In this document: positions 1 through 10,353 of the stretch, one piece after another
Layout: every line of letters begins with the position of its first letter
How positions within the stretch are numbered: position 1 is the stretch's first letter
Assembly: GCF_025024155.1 (NCBI RefSeq)
Contig: NW_026251765.1
Coordinates: 186,001-250,000, forward strand
Origin: Gamsiella multidivaricata
Lineage: Eukaryota > Mortierellomycota > Mortierellomycetes > Mortierellales > Mortierellaceae
Direction: 5' to 3'
DNA: 64,000 nucleotides
Position numbers and translations under genes: made by a program
Notes under the pieces: model-generated
What the model saw: only the letters and a program-made list of their open reading frames with translations
The model's database searches: none
What the model was told of the DNA's origin: nothing

Positions 1-496
1 CTTCATCCCACCCTAATTCCTGAAGAATCCAGCTCAAAACCTTCATGAATCGGATGTAATCCTCCTCTTCCGCATTTTTTCCTGTGCCTCGCGCGAGATG
101 TGAAGCATTTCCATCGTCCATGGCCGTTGACACGGTTGAAGGGTCCTGGTTTGGATGCCGGGAGCTTGCCCCGGAGGGCTGGCGAGGGTGACGCCCTGAG
201 TCAGGTTGCTGATGACGTTGGTGGTGTTGGTGAGGGCGGAGTGGAGATATGGCCACCGGTAGAGGATCGTTCCTGGAGCTACCGAATCGTGCTTGCTCGT
301 ATCCTGCTATATATTCCAGTCCAATATCTCTCGTTATCAGCTTTTGGTCCATGAGCATGTGGATATACGCCGAGATGGACATGTTGGGTGGCCGGGCCAA
401 ATCCGGTGAGTTCGCGACGGCGGCTCGTTCTGTATTTGACGATTGCGAGATTGATGAAACAAATGTCAGTACAACATCATCTAAGGGGCCTTATTG
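1..496. other. intergenic, no gene seen
   Basis: I see no supported gene here. Short open frames on the plus strand lack a recognisable family, good splice structure or codon bias. The stretch lies downstream of the minus-strand Dlt1-like gene and probably holds its 3' UTR. Confidence 0.4.
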
Positions 497-1414
497 CTAC
501 CAGTCGGGAGGCATATTTTTTTGTTTTCTACCAATAAAGTGAGGTGTGCTAGCCATAAAGGTTTTAAAATGAGTATCCTGCAGTGACGACTCTACGATCA
601 GACAAGATGGTGTTTCGAAGTCAATCGCTGGTCTTTGATCGCAACATTGCAGAGAAAATCTGTACGCCAAGGAGACAGAACTAACCAGGTTTGCCCCACC
701 CTGGCTGTCCGCTTTCCTCCAGCAATGGCTGAGCTTTCTTGACCAGTCTTGCAACGCGATCCAGCTCCGATTGTACAAATTCGTACACTGTCTAGGAATG
801 ACCAATTTAACGACAATGTAAGCAGTTGTTCCAAACATCCATTCGGATTGTTAGACTGCGCGCGTCGTATCCTCAAAGTCCTGAATACCTTTGGCAAATC
901 TTCGCGTGTGATAGGCATATACGCCTTTGGGATCGCCTGTCGTGCCAGTTTTACTGTCACATATCGAGAGAATCCAAAGATGGTGGCCAACAGACCCTAT
1001 AAAGCACAATTGCATCATCGACGCAGTATTATGGTTAATATTTTGCTGGATAAACCAGTCGGTTATTACGACGCATTGCGGGCGAAGCACAATGAGATAT
1101 CAAAACTTACTAGAAGAACGTAGCTGCCGCCAAATACGGCAAGATTTTTGTAATTGGGAGGATCGCCCAGGTTGGCTGGGTGAAAGATCTGAAAGATCAC
1201 ATCATATGCTGACGCGAAGATGCATATTCCTAGCAAGGTTATGAAGAACAGCGTTGATATCGTTGATATTGTTGATATTGATATCCTGTTGTTGCTATCC
1301 AATAGTGCAGCATAGTCTTTGTGCGTTTGGACGAGACAAGGGTGACGCACCTGTGACTGCAACCAGGAAGAATAGCGAGCTCACATAGAAGCAGCTGGAG
1401 CGCGTCAGTGGCAT
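497..1414 (-). CDS. DLT1: Dlt1-like membrane protein, five exons
   Basis: Exons read on the minus strand: 1414-1351, 1229-1111, 996-889, 791-686, 627-497. All four introns have GT/AG ends and every phase agrees, giving about 175 residues. Two hydrophobic segments lie near the N-terminus (about residues 8-26 and 50-70), with SAYDVIFQIFHP between them. They are followed by a basic stretch, the motif IPKAYMPITREDLPK and then QPGWGKP. This order (two TM helices, then IPK-Y-PI-x-x-x-DLPK, then a GWG-P motif) is what I recall of the fungal Dlt1 family. Yeast DLT1 is linked to growth at low temperature and high pressure, and its biochemical role is unknown. The last exon is the least certain: a GT inside it could open another intron, so the C-terminus may differ. 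The start ATG precedes the first TM segment. Confidence 0.58.
1251..1285. repeat. 9-bp tandem array (GTTGATATY x3-4)
   Basis: Three full copies and a partial copy of a 9-base unit lie inside the first intron of the Dlt1-like gene. They keep that intron open in one frame, which explains a misleading longer open frame. Confidence 0.7.
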
Positions 1415-1815
1415 TCACTCTGCGTGTGTGCGTCAAGGCGACTTGATGGTGATGTTATAGGGTCAAGGTCTAAATGAAGGCGGTCTTGGCCTGGAGATGT
1501 TGCGAGTGATGAAGGCAAAAGAAAAGGGGCTCGCTCTGCCAGTTTGTACTTTGTAGTGAGCATTCATATATTTACACGTGATTCATTCATAGCACCTTGC
1601 GCCCAATCCAGGCACCAGCCAAAGCAGTGTACAGCATACTCCATGTGTCGCAGAACTGTATTTTATACGATACAGGAGTGGTCTAAAGATGATGGCTAGT
1701 GCCAATTGCTAGTATACATAAAGGACGAAAACGAGGAATAAGGCCGAAGAGTCCAGTTTTCCGTAGGTTTGTAGTTGATGTTCACGGGTGCTGTCCGGAT
1801 CGAAGAATGGCAAAT
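1415..1815. other. intergenic between two minus-strand genes
   Basis: Spacer of about 400 bp between the Mrp10 stop and the Dlt1-like start. No gene is visible. It must hold the Mrp10 3' UTR and the Dlt1-like promoter. Confidence 0.5.
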
Positions 1816-2348
1816 TTAAAGCTGCTTCTGGAGGCGGGCCAAGTGGTAGTTAACAGTGTTAACCTTCTTCGTCTTCGTGGGCTATATAGTACGAGAAGGT
1901 AGGGAGGAATTATTAGAGAGATTGTCTTGGATCAAAATCCCCAATTGAACAGCTTGTCAATTGCTGTTTGTCGTGCTCCTGCCTATCGCCTTTTTACTCT
2001 AGCTCCAAAACTAGTCCCGTTTGATTGCGAAGTTAAACCCAGCTCCCAGTCCAGTGTATGCGACCTGATCTCGCTCCATAAACAGTGCCCCTTCCGGTTC
2101 CTGGATGCAACAGGACGCTGGTCGATCTCGTTGATCGATCTCCGCTGTCCATACTCCTCCTCAAATCCTGTAGTAACAAGTCTTACCAAGTTCTTCATGC
2201 AGTCAGCGAGCATCTTGGCGGATTGCATACACTTGGCATCATCGACTCCGGAGGCGGTCCAGCACTGGATCATGGCACCCATCTCGGCAATACAGGGGCT
2301 GGCCTCGATCACCTTGCGAGGCTTTGTGCGAAGATACTTCAGTCTCAT
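1816..2348 (-). CDS. MRP10: mitochondrial small-subunit ribosomal protein mS37 (Mrp10), CHCH domain
   Basis: Two exons, 2348-2187 and 1881-1816, joined in phase 0 across a GTAAGA...TATAG intron, encode 75 residues. The first exon has the twin Cx9C signature of a CHCH fold: C19-x9-C29 and C40-x9-C50. The short second exon ends in VNYHLARLQKQL, which matches the conserved fungal Mrp10 tail (INYH-ARL in yeast). Family knowledge: Mrp10 is imported and oxidised by Mia40 in the intermembrane space before joining the mitochondrial 37S subunit. The basic N-terminus RLKYLRTKPRKV resembles the PRLKV-KKP region of yeast Mrp10, so the ATG at 2348 is likely correct. A possible 5' UTR intron donor (AAAG/GTACGC) lies near 2609 but its acceptor is not resolved. 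Confidence 0.85.
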
Positions 2349-3024
2349 TATTGATAATCCTGATAGCCGTTATTCCAAAAGTCAGAGATATCCAGAGAAG
2401 TGAGTTGTGAAGTGCGAGAGGTAGTACACCGAGTTTAATACGGAAGGTAAGACCAGGATTCCATGTCACGGATTGGTTGATTGATCAGGTCCATTTGAAT
2501 CCAGCAGAAGTTAATATGCGAGTGAAAAACAAGAGCTTGATCAGTATCCTCATCCTGCATCACATTCCAGAACAAGGATCAACTGCTGGCGAGAAAGTGG
2601 CATGCGTACCTTTGTTGTTCGGAGGTGAGGACAGATTCCGGTAGAGTGGAGTTGAGTTCGACAGGGCGATTATTTTTGTTTGCTTGCTGGCGTGACGTAG
2701 TCGTTTATACTGGTGCTGTGCTTTAAAATACGGCGCCAATGGATTTCTAGACGTTGTATTGGACATGACATTTGAAGCCTGCGCTCGTTTTTTTTTTCGC
2801 ATATCAAAGAGCCTTCACACGCGTCAATATAGACATGCAAACGAGAACGCGTGTATTTCATCACAGTTTAAATTACATTGAATTGAGAATGACAGAGAAG
2901 TAGATAAATAAAGATATAATGAAAAAGAAACCCGATTTCGGGGCATCTGGTGCCACTTTTTATTGCTTTCGCAAACAAGAAATATAGCGAATATATTATG
3001 CTATGTTGTCCCTGGGCAATACTC
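2349..3024. other. intergenic: Mrp10 promoter side and 3' side of peptide gene
   Basis: No additional gene seen. It holds a TATA-like box for Mrp10 (2704-2709) and, at its left part, probable 5' UTR sequence. The right part is AT-rich and follows the stop codon of the cysteine-rich peptide gene. Confidence 0.5.
2704..2709 (-). promoter_or_regulatory. TATA-like box upstream of Mrp10
   Basis: The minus strand reads GTATAAAC about 360 bases upstream of the Mrp10 ATG. The distance fits only if the 5' UTR carries an intron, for which a donor-like site exists. Confidence 0.3.
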
Positions 3025-3339
3025 TTAGCAGTTGTACTTCAGGCAGCAGATTTGGGAGCCGCATTGGACTGGGCCACCCCACTGAATGCACTTTCTCCAG
3101 AGGCAGCATTCTCCGACCCCGCACCCAGTGGAGGAATACTTGCAGCAGGTGCTACGCTTGGTGAGGCCCACTATTGTTTACAATTGATTATTAACTGTTA
3201 TGCCTTTTTTGACAGCTCTGTTCTGGGCTATTCATGCTAGATACTTACCGGCAAGTGAATCGGCGAGATTTTCAGGGTCGGCGGATACAGAGAGAACAAA
3301 GGCAAGGGCTGCGGAGGCGATGACAACGTGGAACTTCAT
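3025..3339 (-). CDS. secreted ten-cysteine peptide precursor, paralogue A
   Basis: Exons 3339-3249 and 3170-3025 (minus strand) join in phase 1 across a 78-base intron to give 78 residues. Residues 1-20 form a signal peptide (hydrophobic core VVIASAALAFVLSVSA). A short propeptide follows and ends in the dibasic sequence LTKR, a Kex2-type site, just before the cysteine domain. The predicted mature peptide is about 42 residues. It has ten cysteines in the frame CC-x6-C-x4-CC-x4-C-x8-C-x4-CC-x4-C, consistent with five disulfides. The unit C-x4-CC-x4-C occurs twice, suggesting an internal duplication. The gene at 4465-4818 is a clear paralogue. I do not recognise a named family. An effector, antimicrobial or signalling role is possible, and none is shown by the sequence. 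Confidence 0.82.
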
Positions 3340-4464
3340 TTTTTTTTCTTTTTTTTTTTTTTCAATAGAAATGAGCGGTGGCAGTGATAGGCGGGCTTGT
3401 GTTCGTCCTTGGGGATGAGGCGAGATGATGCGAGATGGTGCGATTTTTTTGAGCAGAAGTGAATGAAAGCGCGAGGGCGAGGTGTGCATGCCAGGGTTTA
3501 TATACAACTTTTGTTTCCTTCATAGTGCAGGCACGCGTATTATGAATTTCTGGTCTTGCTTGAATCTCCAAGCACTGCTCCCTCCTTTTTTTCATGGGCG
3601 CCGTTACCGCAAGGTGGATGAAGTGATGCAGCCATGTCCTTAAAAAACAGCTTTTCTTTTCATTCATGTTTGCACTGACCTCTCAGCCTGCGTTCGTTAC
3701 ATAAATAAAGCGCCGTGCTGCAACTAGACACGGATCTAGGTGTACTATGGTATCACAATCATGGTTCTTGATAGGCAGGATCGTACAAAAGTGATTGGTT
3801 ACAGGTTCTGTTTACCATTCGGCACGCACGCTCTGCATCCATCTTTTGGTGTAGTAGGAACGCGTTGACAGGTCGGGTGACATCCCATTAGCTTATTCTG
3901 TCTTTGTACTCGCCAGCAATCGTCGTGTAACGGACGGCTAACGCGTGCAGAAGAAGCGGCTAGGCTCGGGCCAATTCTTCAACTCGCAATCAAGATGTGG
4001 CACTGTCCTACAGAAATAACACGCTTTCATAATTATTTCTATCCCTTTTACATGCAGGAGTCTAGAACAAAGCAAACTAATCCTACGTCCTATCAATCCT
4101 CATGGATATGTAGCTCGAAGAAACACAAGACAACTTTCGCATCAGCATGTTTCAAATTCTCCGTTGCCAGTTAACATAACTTACCGACAAGAAGAGATGC
4201 TTTCTTGATATTACATGCACCATGCGAATCCACGATAATGTCAATTAGGACCGTAAAAAATTGCGACCATTCAGTCCATGGGTTCATAGACAAACACATC
4301 GCACGCACACATCTGTCTGTCATAGAGTTGAATACGATGCAGATTTATTGCGATACAGGTTCATCTACATATTAATTCGGCGTAGGTATTGGTCGTTATG
4401 GCCCTTGAACCTAACGCCTTGCCCTATTGGTACGATGCCCTTGAGTAGGAAGCACTCGTAGCAA
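3340..4464. other. intergenic between the two peptide paralogues
   Basis: Holds the TATA box and a T-rich 5' leader of peptide gene A. The rest has no coding signal that I can support. The two paralogues are in the same orientation, so this looks like a tandem duplication with long diverged spacer. Confidence 0.5.
3497..3504 (-). promoter_or_regulatory. TATA box of peptide gene A
   Basis: The minus strand reads TATATAAA, 158 bases upstream of the ATG of the peptide precursor. Its paralogue has a comparable box. Confidence 0.6.
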
Positions 4465-4818
4465 TCAACAGTTGTAGCTCATGCAGCACCCAGAGTAACC
4501 GCACTGAGCAGGGCCACCGTATCTCGTGCACTTCCTCGTGATGCAGCACCCCATGACTCCGCAATACTGGCTGCCGTCGGTGTACTTGCAACAATCTATA
4601 CGTTTGGTCAACAAGCCCTCTATCCATTTGTGCCGTAAAATATGAGGGCAAATAAATAAATGTTGAGTACAACATCTCTTATTATCTTCTTCGCTCCATT
4701 GTAATAAGAATTCATCGTAACACTTACCGGCAACGGGCTGCTCGTTATTGGCAGGAAGAGCCGTAACAGTGCTAATGACAACGAGTGCAGCGATCATGGT
4801 GGCAAAGCTGAGCTTCAT
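4465..4818 (-). CDS. secreted ten-cysteine peptide precursor, paralogue B
   Basis: Exons 4818-4728 and 4619-4465 join in phase 1 across a 108-base intron to give 81 residues. Exon 1 is exactly 91 nt, the same as in paralogue A, and the intron sits at the same place and phase. The intron happens to be open in frame, so an unspliced reading would insert extra residues between the propeptide and LLTKR. Residues 1-20 are a signal peptide; the Kex2-type site LTKR precedes the mature domain. The ten cysteines follow CC-x8-C-x4-CC-x4-C-x8-C-x4-CC-x4-C, identical to paralogue A except for the first loop. The central YGGPAQCG matches WGGPVQCG in A. Most other mature residues differ. Function unknown. 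Confidence 0.82.
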   Translation of the reverse strand: MKLSFATMIAALVVISTVTALPANNEQPVAGKCYDEFLLQWSEEDNKRCCTQHLFICPHILRHKWIEGLLTKRIDCCKYTDGSQYCGVMGCCITRKCTRYGGPAQCGYSGCCMSYNC

Positions 4819-5680
4819 GTTGAAGATGCGAACGAGAAGAGTTTTTTTATGGATAGGATTGCTTTGTGCTTTTGGAAGAGCGGTTGGTGAAAAAGAAAGG
4901 CAGGGGCAGAACGTGCGCACTTTTATATCATTCCAACTGAAGATAGATTCCTTAAGAAAAGCTACCGTCGCTGCACCTTTGCTGGCCATAACTAAAGCGG
5001 CGGTACAGAAGACTGTAAAACGCGCCGCGTTCTATCTAGGAGGGCGTTGCGCAAGGATGTTGCACAATCAAGTACCGGAACTTGGAAGATCGCGTGCGTA
5101 CTATTGGCTGATCCAAGGCGCCGTCAGTAATTGAGCTCCTCCTGTCAACGTAAGACATTATTCGGCATTGGTGTGGAGGAAACAGTACGCTTGATTGCGT
5201 GTATCGGGCGCAGCACATGTTTACATAGACGAACGGCATGTTCCTGAGCGATCGAGAAGGACCATCAAAGAAAAGCTAGAAGACGCGTCTGATTCGGCTA
5301 GGATTCTAAGTTTGTAGAATAGTTTGCCAATTTCGACGTACAGGAGACAATGAGGACACGCTTGCATGCCCTTGGGGTGCGAGAACGATAGGCTGGGCTG
5401 CACTTCACTAGCAGCTACAGGCAACGACATTGTGCCTCAAGGGGGTGAGAAGGAGGTTAAGTGGAGGTGTAGGGATGGTACCTCCGTGTGGTAAGTGCAC
5501 CCGCGGCCGAGTTCTTTTCCAGTGAACACGGACTCACGACCGGTTGGCTGCCGAGGAGATCGGGCTAAAGGCGGATAAGGGTAAACGCCGAGGCATATCA
5601 GCCGAAGCAACACAGAAATAACAGTGTGCTTCCCCCACATCCCTCATTTCACATCCACAACCCCATCCATTCTCTCCACT
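4819..5680. other. intergenic, divergent promoter region
   Basis: Lies between the start of peptide gene B (minus) and the thiolase start (plus), so it must hold both promoters. No gene is visible. The 40 bases before the thiolase ATG are C-rich. Confidence 0.5.
4921..4927 (-). promoter_or_regulatory. TATA box of peptide gene B
   Basis: The minus strand reads GATATAAAA about 105 bases upstream of the ATG of paralogue B. Confidence 0.6.
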
Positions 5681-7553
5681 ATGACTTCCATCTCAACCAA
5701 CAAGCGACTTGAGCAGATCAAGGATCACATCAGTGGTAGATGATTCATTCTTTGCAACCGAACTCGTTTGTGTGAGCCGAAAGAAATACTCAGTACCAAC
5801 TGATCCAGCCAATCCTATCTCTCACAGGAAGCAGTGTCCACCGTGAGCGCCTTATCCACCATAGGCACCCCGACGATGTCGTGATTGTTTCGTAAGTAGG
5901 CAGAGAATACAGGTACCTTGCTTGTATATCGTCCGCATCGAGTTTCTGACCTGACTTGTCACTTTTATTCCCGCAGGGCTGTCCGCACGCCCATCTGCAG
6001 GGCTGGAAAAAAGGGTGGTTTCAGAGACATGTACCCTGAGGACTTGCTTGCGGTCGTCTTGAAGGCAGCCGCTGAACGTGCCAAGATCGACCCCAAGGTT
6101 GTCAATGACATTCAGACTGGCAATGTGTTGCAGGAACTCGGCGGTATCAAGGTTGGTCGCGCTGCCATGTTCACTGCCGGTAAGTCCACGATTGCATCTT
6201 TACTGGCCGGCAGGTATAAACGATCGCATGCATTGGATGTGTTGTAACAAGAAAAACTGACAAGTTCTCTATCTGTCGTAGGCTTTCCATACACGACGAC
6301 ATACGGTGTGCTGAACCGCCAGTGCTCCTCCGGTCTACAGGCCTGCAACTATATTGCCAATGCTATTCGCGCTGGAGAGATTGATGTCGGTATCGGTAAA
6401 GCCATCATACTGCCCATTTAGGCTGCCTGAATGTATTATCTATTCAAAGATAATTAAAGCTGACGAACATGAGCAATGGTTTCTATAGGTGCTGGTGTCG
6501 AATCCATGACCCATGATTATGGATCCAAGAGCATGCCTTCCAGAATTTCGCCCGCCATCAAGGCTGGACCGGGTGCCGCTGATTGCTTCGTGCCCATGGG
6601 TATCACCTCTGAGAACGTTGCTAGCGACTTCAATATCACTCGCGAGGACCAGGATCAATTCTCATCAGAGTCGCATGCGAAGGCACTGAAGGCTCAGGAA
6701 CAGGGCTTGTTCAATACTGAGATTGTGCCCGTCAAGGTGCAGCAAAAGTCCATTGTCAAGGATGAAAACGGTCAGGACAAGGAGGTCACTCAAGAAGTTA
6801 TCATCTCTAAGGACGAGGGTCCGCGTGCAGGATCGAGCGTTGAAAAGCTGGCAAAGCTGAAGCCCGTCTTCAAGAAGGATGGATCGACGACCGCAGGAAA
6901 TGCATCTCAGGTCTCGGACGGCGCGGCAGCCGTGGTCTTGATGCGCAGAAGCAAGGCCCAGGAGCTCGGATGCACAATCTTGGCGCGCTGGTGTGGCGCC
7001 AGGGTTGTGGGATGCCCTCCAAGAATCATGGGTATTGGTCCTGCGGTGGCGATTCCTGCAGTCTTGAAGGACGTCGGTCTCCATATCGATGATGTCGATA
7101 TTTACGAGATCAATGAGGCCTTCGCTTCTCAGGCCCTTTACTGTGTGCGCACCCTTGGCATCAAGCCGGCCAAGGTCAACCCGAAGGGAGGCGCTATCGC
7201 TCTCGGCCACGTAAGAATAGTCGTTTCTTGTGGGCGCTTCGAATCGATGGTCAAACAACAGTAAACAAGAATACTGACCTATCTTCTTCTATATCTCTTT
7301 GGTCCTATATAGCCACTAGGGATGACTGGAGCCAGGCAGACGGCCACTCTGATCTCGCAGCTCCACCACACCCAGCAGAAGATTGGTGTGATCTCGATGT
7401 GCTACGGCATCGGAGGGGTAAGGGCAACAATGCAGACTGCAACCATTGATGGTGAAGCTGATGTTTATTGTCACTGTGCTAAACTATTCGGTTTTTTTTA
7501 TTGTCTTGGTGTCCTAGGGCATGGCCGCTGTGATCGTGAGCGAACAGGACTAG
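5681..7553 (+). CDS. POT1: peroxisomal 3-ketoacyl-CoA thiolase
   Basis: Seven exons: 5681-5735, 5828-5891, 5977-6179, 6282-6395, 6489-7210, 7313-7417, 7518-7553. All phases agree, giving 432 residues, the usual thiolase length. It catalyses the last step of beta-oxidation, thiolytic cleavage of 3-ketoacyl-CoA to acetyl-CoA. The nucleophile C122 lies in NRQCSSG, NEAF is at 354-357, H386 lies in GGAIALGH/PLG (split by an intron), and the second catalytic C416 lies in SMCYGIGGG. The N-terminus RLEQIKDHI (residues 9-17) fits a PTS2 peroxisomal targeting signal of the yeast Fox3 type (RLQSIKDHL), with I rather than L at the last position. An AATAAA lies shortly after the stop. ERG10-type cytosolic thiolase is less likely because of the PTS2-like leader. 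Confidence 0.92.
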
Positions 7554-7571
7554 ACACGCCACCAATTTTTC

Positions 7572-7577
7572 AATAAA
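7572..7577 (+). terminator. AATAAA polyadenylation signal (thiolase)
   Basis: Canonical hexamer 19 bases after the thiolase stop codon and about 70 bases before the next start codon. Confidence 0.5.
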
Positions 7578-7643
7578 GCATAGCCACCTGGTCCTTCCAC
7601 TTGTTTGTTTGAACCCTGTCTTCCATTCCTTTACATCCGTTCG

Positions 7644-8816
7644 ATGGCATCTGGTTTGAACAACCTAGACCTCATTTCAAACATCACCTGTCTGACCTCC
7701 AAAAAGAATCATGAGGAAGCCTTGCGAATCCTCAAAAAGGTCGCCACTATGGTAACGAGCACAGCCCATGCCATGTTGTGTGCATTACTTCTCTGGTTAT
7801 CTCTAGTTGCCTCTGGACACTTCTGTTGACAGAACTCACACTTTCTGCTTCCAATATTTGTATCTGAATGCTAGGTACGACCCATTATGAAGGTTCACGG
7901 CTGGAAAACTCATACCTTAGCAGAGTTTTACCCAAAGGGCCTCCTCGGCATGAACACCAACCGCGGTTGGAAGATCCAGCTCTGCCTGCGCTATCACCAC
8001 GACGAGAATTTGTTCTTGCCTTGGGAGGAAGTCATCGGGACCATGCTGCACGAGCTCGCCCATAATATACGCGGACCCCATGATGCACAATTCTACAAGG
8101 CCCTGGACAGTTTGAATGACGAATACGATAAAGTGATTGCTTCTGGGTACACTGGGCTTGGTTTCGATGCGGCAGGACATCGCTTGGGAACAAAGCATGG
8201 TGGATTTGGAACTGGCGGCACTCGTCTTGGTGGAGCTTTAGGTGATAGTACCATAACGGGAGCCACTCGGGCTGCAGCGGTCCTTGCAGCAGAGAAGCGA
8301 CGACAGGTGAACGAGATAATGTTGCCCGCTGGCGGGCGTCGATTAGGAGAGGGCTCAAAGATGGGTTCGACCTCAAAGAACTTTTGGGAGCAGTGGCACA
8401 GTCCAGGAGAGCTGGCGGCGATGGCTGCAGAACGGCGCGCCAAGGATCAGGTCTGGTGCGGGTCGTCGGCTACGAGCAATGTCGAGGCTGCGACCAGCAA
8501 TCAGCTGGAGCCGACTTCAACATTTAGCACGCCTCAAAGCCAGCAGATGGAGCCTCTTACTAAGCACAAGCGCAAAAGTGAAGCCGATCAGTGCCTAGGA
8601 TCGAGTAATGCGCAGGGAAAGAAATCAAGAGATGAGCGTCCTCAGAAAGCATTGGAGCCCTCGCAGTCGCCCACGGCATCCGTATCTTCGACATTGGCAA
8701 GCACAGTCACTCGCTGGTTCGAGTGGGCATGCCCCGCATGTACGCTTCTGAACAGACCACTTGCTTTACAGTGCGATTGTTGCCTAACATTGCGTCCCAT
8801 CGATCTAGACGCCTAG
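7644..8816 (+). CDS. WSS1: Wss1-like DNA-dependent metalloprotease (WLM domain)
   Basis: Two exons, 7644-7751 and 7875-8816 (phase 0), encode 349 residues. The WLM domain carries the zinc-protease signature HELAHN (H95, E96, H99) followed by GPHD with the third histidine ligand at H105. The preceding LAEFYPKGLLGMN and the N-terminal SKKNHEEALRILKKVA helix match yeast Wss1. The family removes DNA-protein crosslinks together with Cdc48 and SUMO. The C-terminal 30 residues form a RanBP2-type zinc finger: WACPAC...CDCC with C322, C325, C336 and C339. The middle (about 190-315) is low-complexity. It follows the thiolase by only 90 bases on the same strand. An upstream non-ATG frame was ignored; the first ATG at 7644 gives the conserved N-terminus. 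Confidence 0.9.
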
Positions 8817-9160
8817 GACATGGCTGAAATAAATCCATTGATGGTTTTTTTTTTTTTTTTTTTTGATGACATGATGATTTATTCTGTTATATTACACAAA
8901 ATAGTATGCCGTGGGTGAAATGGTGCATTCAGATGCGTCGGAGGTGGCGACTACAGAGACAACAAAAGATGACTATGGTACAAACGATCGTGCTCTAAAA
9001 AATATATAATAGAAACATGCAAGATAACAGAAAAAGAAAAAAAACGATGCAAATAAAGGACACAGATTATAGGGACAAATAAATGGGAAACAGATGTAAG
9101 GGAATCATCGGTGCCTTGTAAAGATGGGCCTTGGAAGAGCCTAAAGATCCGTATGGGGAT
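8817..9160. other. convergent 3' ends
   Basis: Tail-to-tail spacer between WSS1 (plus) and the RRM gene (minus). It begins with a run of T's directly after the WSS1 stop and is otherwise AT-rich 3' UTR-like sequence. No gene seen. Confidence 0.5.
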
Positions 9161-10353
9161 TTAGAAGGTGACCTTGGAGCCCGAGAACGATCCAAAGCCT
9201 CCGCGACCACCACGACCGCCACGACCGCCACGATCACCTCCGAAACCGCCACGACCACCACCACGACCACCGCGACCGCCGCGATCACCTCCGAAGCCGC
9301 CGCGACCACCACCACGGCCACCACGGCCACCGCGACCACCACCGAATCCACCACCCTCAGAGCGCTCAGGCTTCTTTCCAGCGAAATCCAAGCGGCAGGG
9401 GCGACCAGCGATGTCAGAGCCGTTCCAGGCAACAGCAGCCTTGGCCTCATCGATGGAGGAGAACTGGATGTAACCGAAACCCTTGGCCTGGCCGGTCTCG
9501 CGGTCAGTAGGCAGACGGACAGAAATGATCTCTCCACACTCGGTAAAGGCACCGCGGATATCATCCTCGGTGGCGTTGAAGGACAAGTTGCCGATGAAGA
9601 TCGTGTCAGAGGCCTCGCCCTGAGGAGCGTTGTTGAAGGTCTTGGCACCAGCCTCCTTCTTGGGACGGGACTCTGAGAGATCGACACGGATGGCACGGCC
9701 ATCGATATCCTTTCCAGCCAAAGCCAAGGCAGCGTTGGCACCATCGGCATTGGTGAACTCGATGTAGGCGAATCTAAGATCACAAAATGAACAACTGAGG
9801 TGTGAGGACGGAACGAAGACATTGGCTAATCCCATGAAAAAGCAATTGACGAGCCATTGAACATAACATACCCCTTGGAGCGCTGGGTGTCACGGTCGGT
9901 AATGACACGGACATCGATGATCTCACCGCACTCAGCAAACTCAGTGCGGAGCCAGTCGTTATCGACATTCCAGGAAAGACCACCAACAAAGACGGTAGCC
10001 GAAGTAGGAGCGGCAGCATCATCAGTCTTGGTCTTCTTGGCAGCGACGGCGCTGCTATCCTCGCTGGTCTTACGCTTGGTAGACTCTGAGTCTGAGCTGG
10101 CGGCGGACTCGGAGGTTTCCTTGGCCTCCTCCTCCTCCTCCTCAGAGTCGGAAGAGTCAGAGTCAGAGGAGTCAGCCTTCTTGTTCTCGGCCTCCTTCTT
10201 CTCCTCTTCGGAATCAGAAGAGTCGGAGGATGAGGAGTCAGAATCAGATTCGGATGAAGAGGATGAGGACTCAACAGCCTTCTTCTCGACCTTGGCGACC
10301 TTCTTCTCGGCCTTGGCAACCTTGGAGCTCTTGACGGCAACGGACTTGGCCAT
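9161..10353 (-). CDS. NSR1: nucleolin-like nucleolar RNA-binding protein (Nsr1/gar2 type)
   Basis: Exons 10353-9872 and 9773-9161 (minus strand) join in phase 2 and encode 364 residues. The N-terminus is lysine/alanine-rich, then serine/acidic blocks (residues 29-80). RRM1 follows with RNP2 VFVGGL (121-126) and RNP1 KGFAYIEF (160-167, crossing the intron). RRM2 has RNP2 IFIGNL (219-224) and RNP1 KGFGYIQF (258-265). The C-terminus (301 on) is an RGG/GGR-rich domain of tandem repeats. This order, acidic-serine blocks, two RRMs, GAR domain, is that of yeast Nsr1 and fission yeast gar2, which act in pre-rRNA processing and 40S assembly. A TATA-like AT stretch lies about 90 bases upstream. Confidence 0.92.

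Noticed and set aside
851..1090. Minus-strand frame with TGTTGDPKG, resembling the AMP-binding signature of acyl-CoA synthetases
   Set aside because: It is a shadow frame over exon 3 and intron 2 of the Dlt1-like gene. No other part of an AMP-binding enzyme is nearby and the frame ends soon after.
9131..9676. Plus-strand frame of 181 residues, Thr-rich
   Set aside because: Antisense to the RGG and RRM2 part of the nucleolin-like gene, whose minus-strand reading has clear domains.
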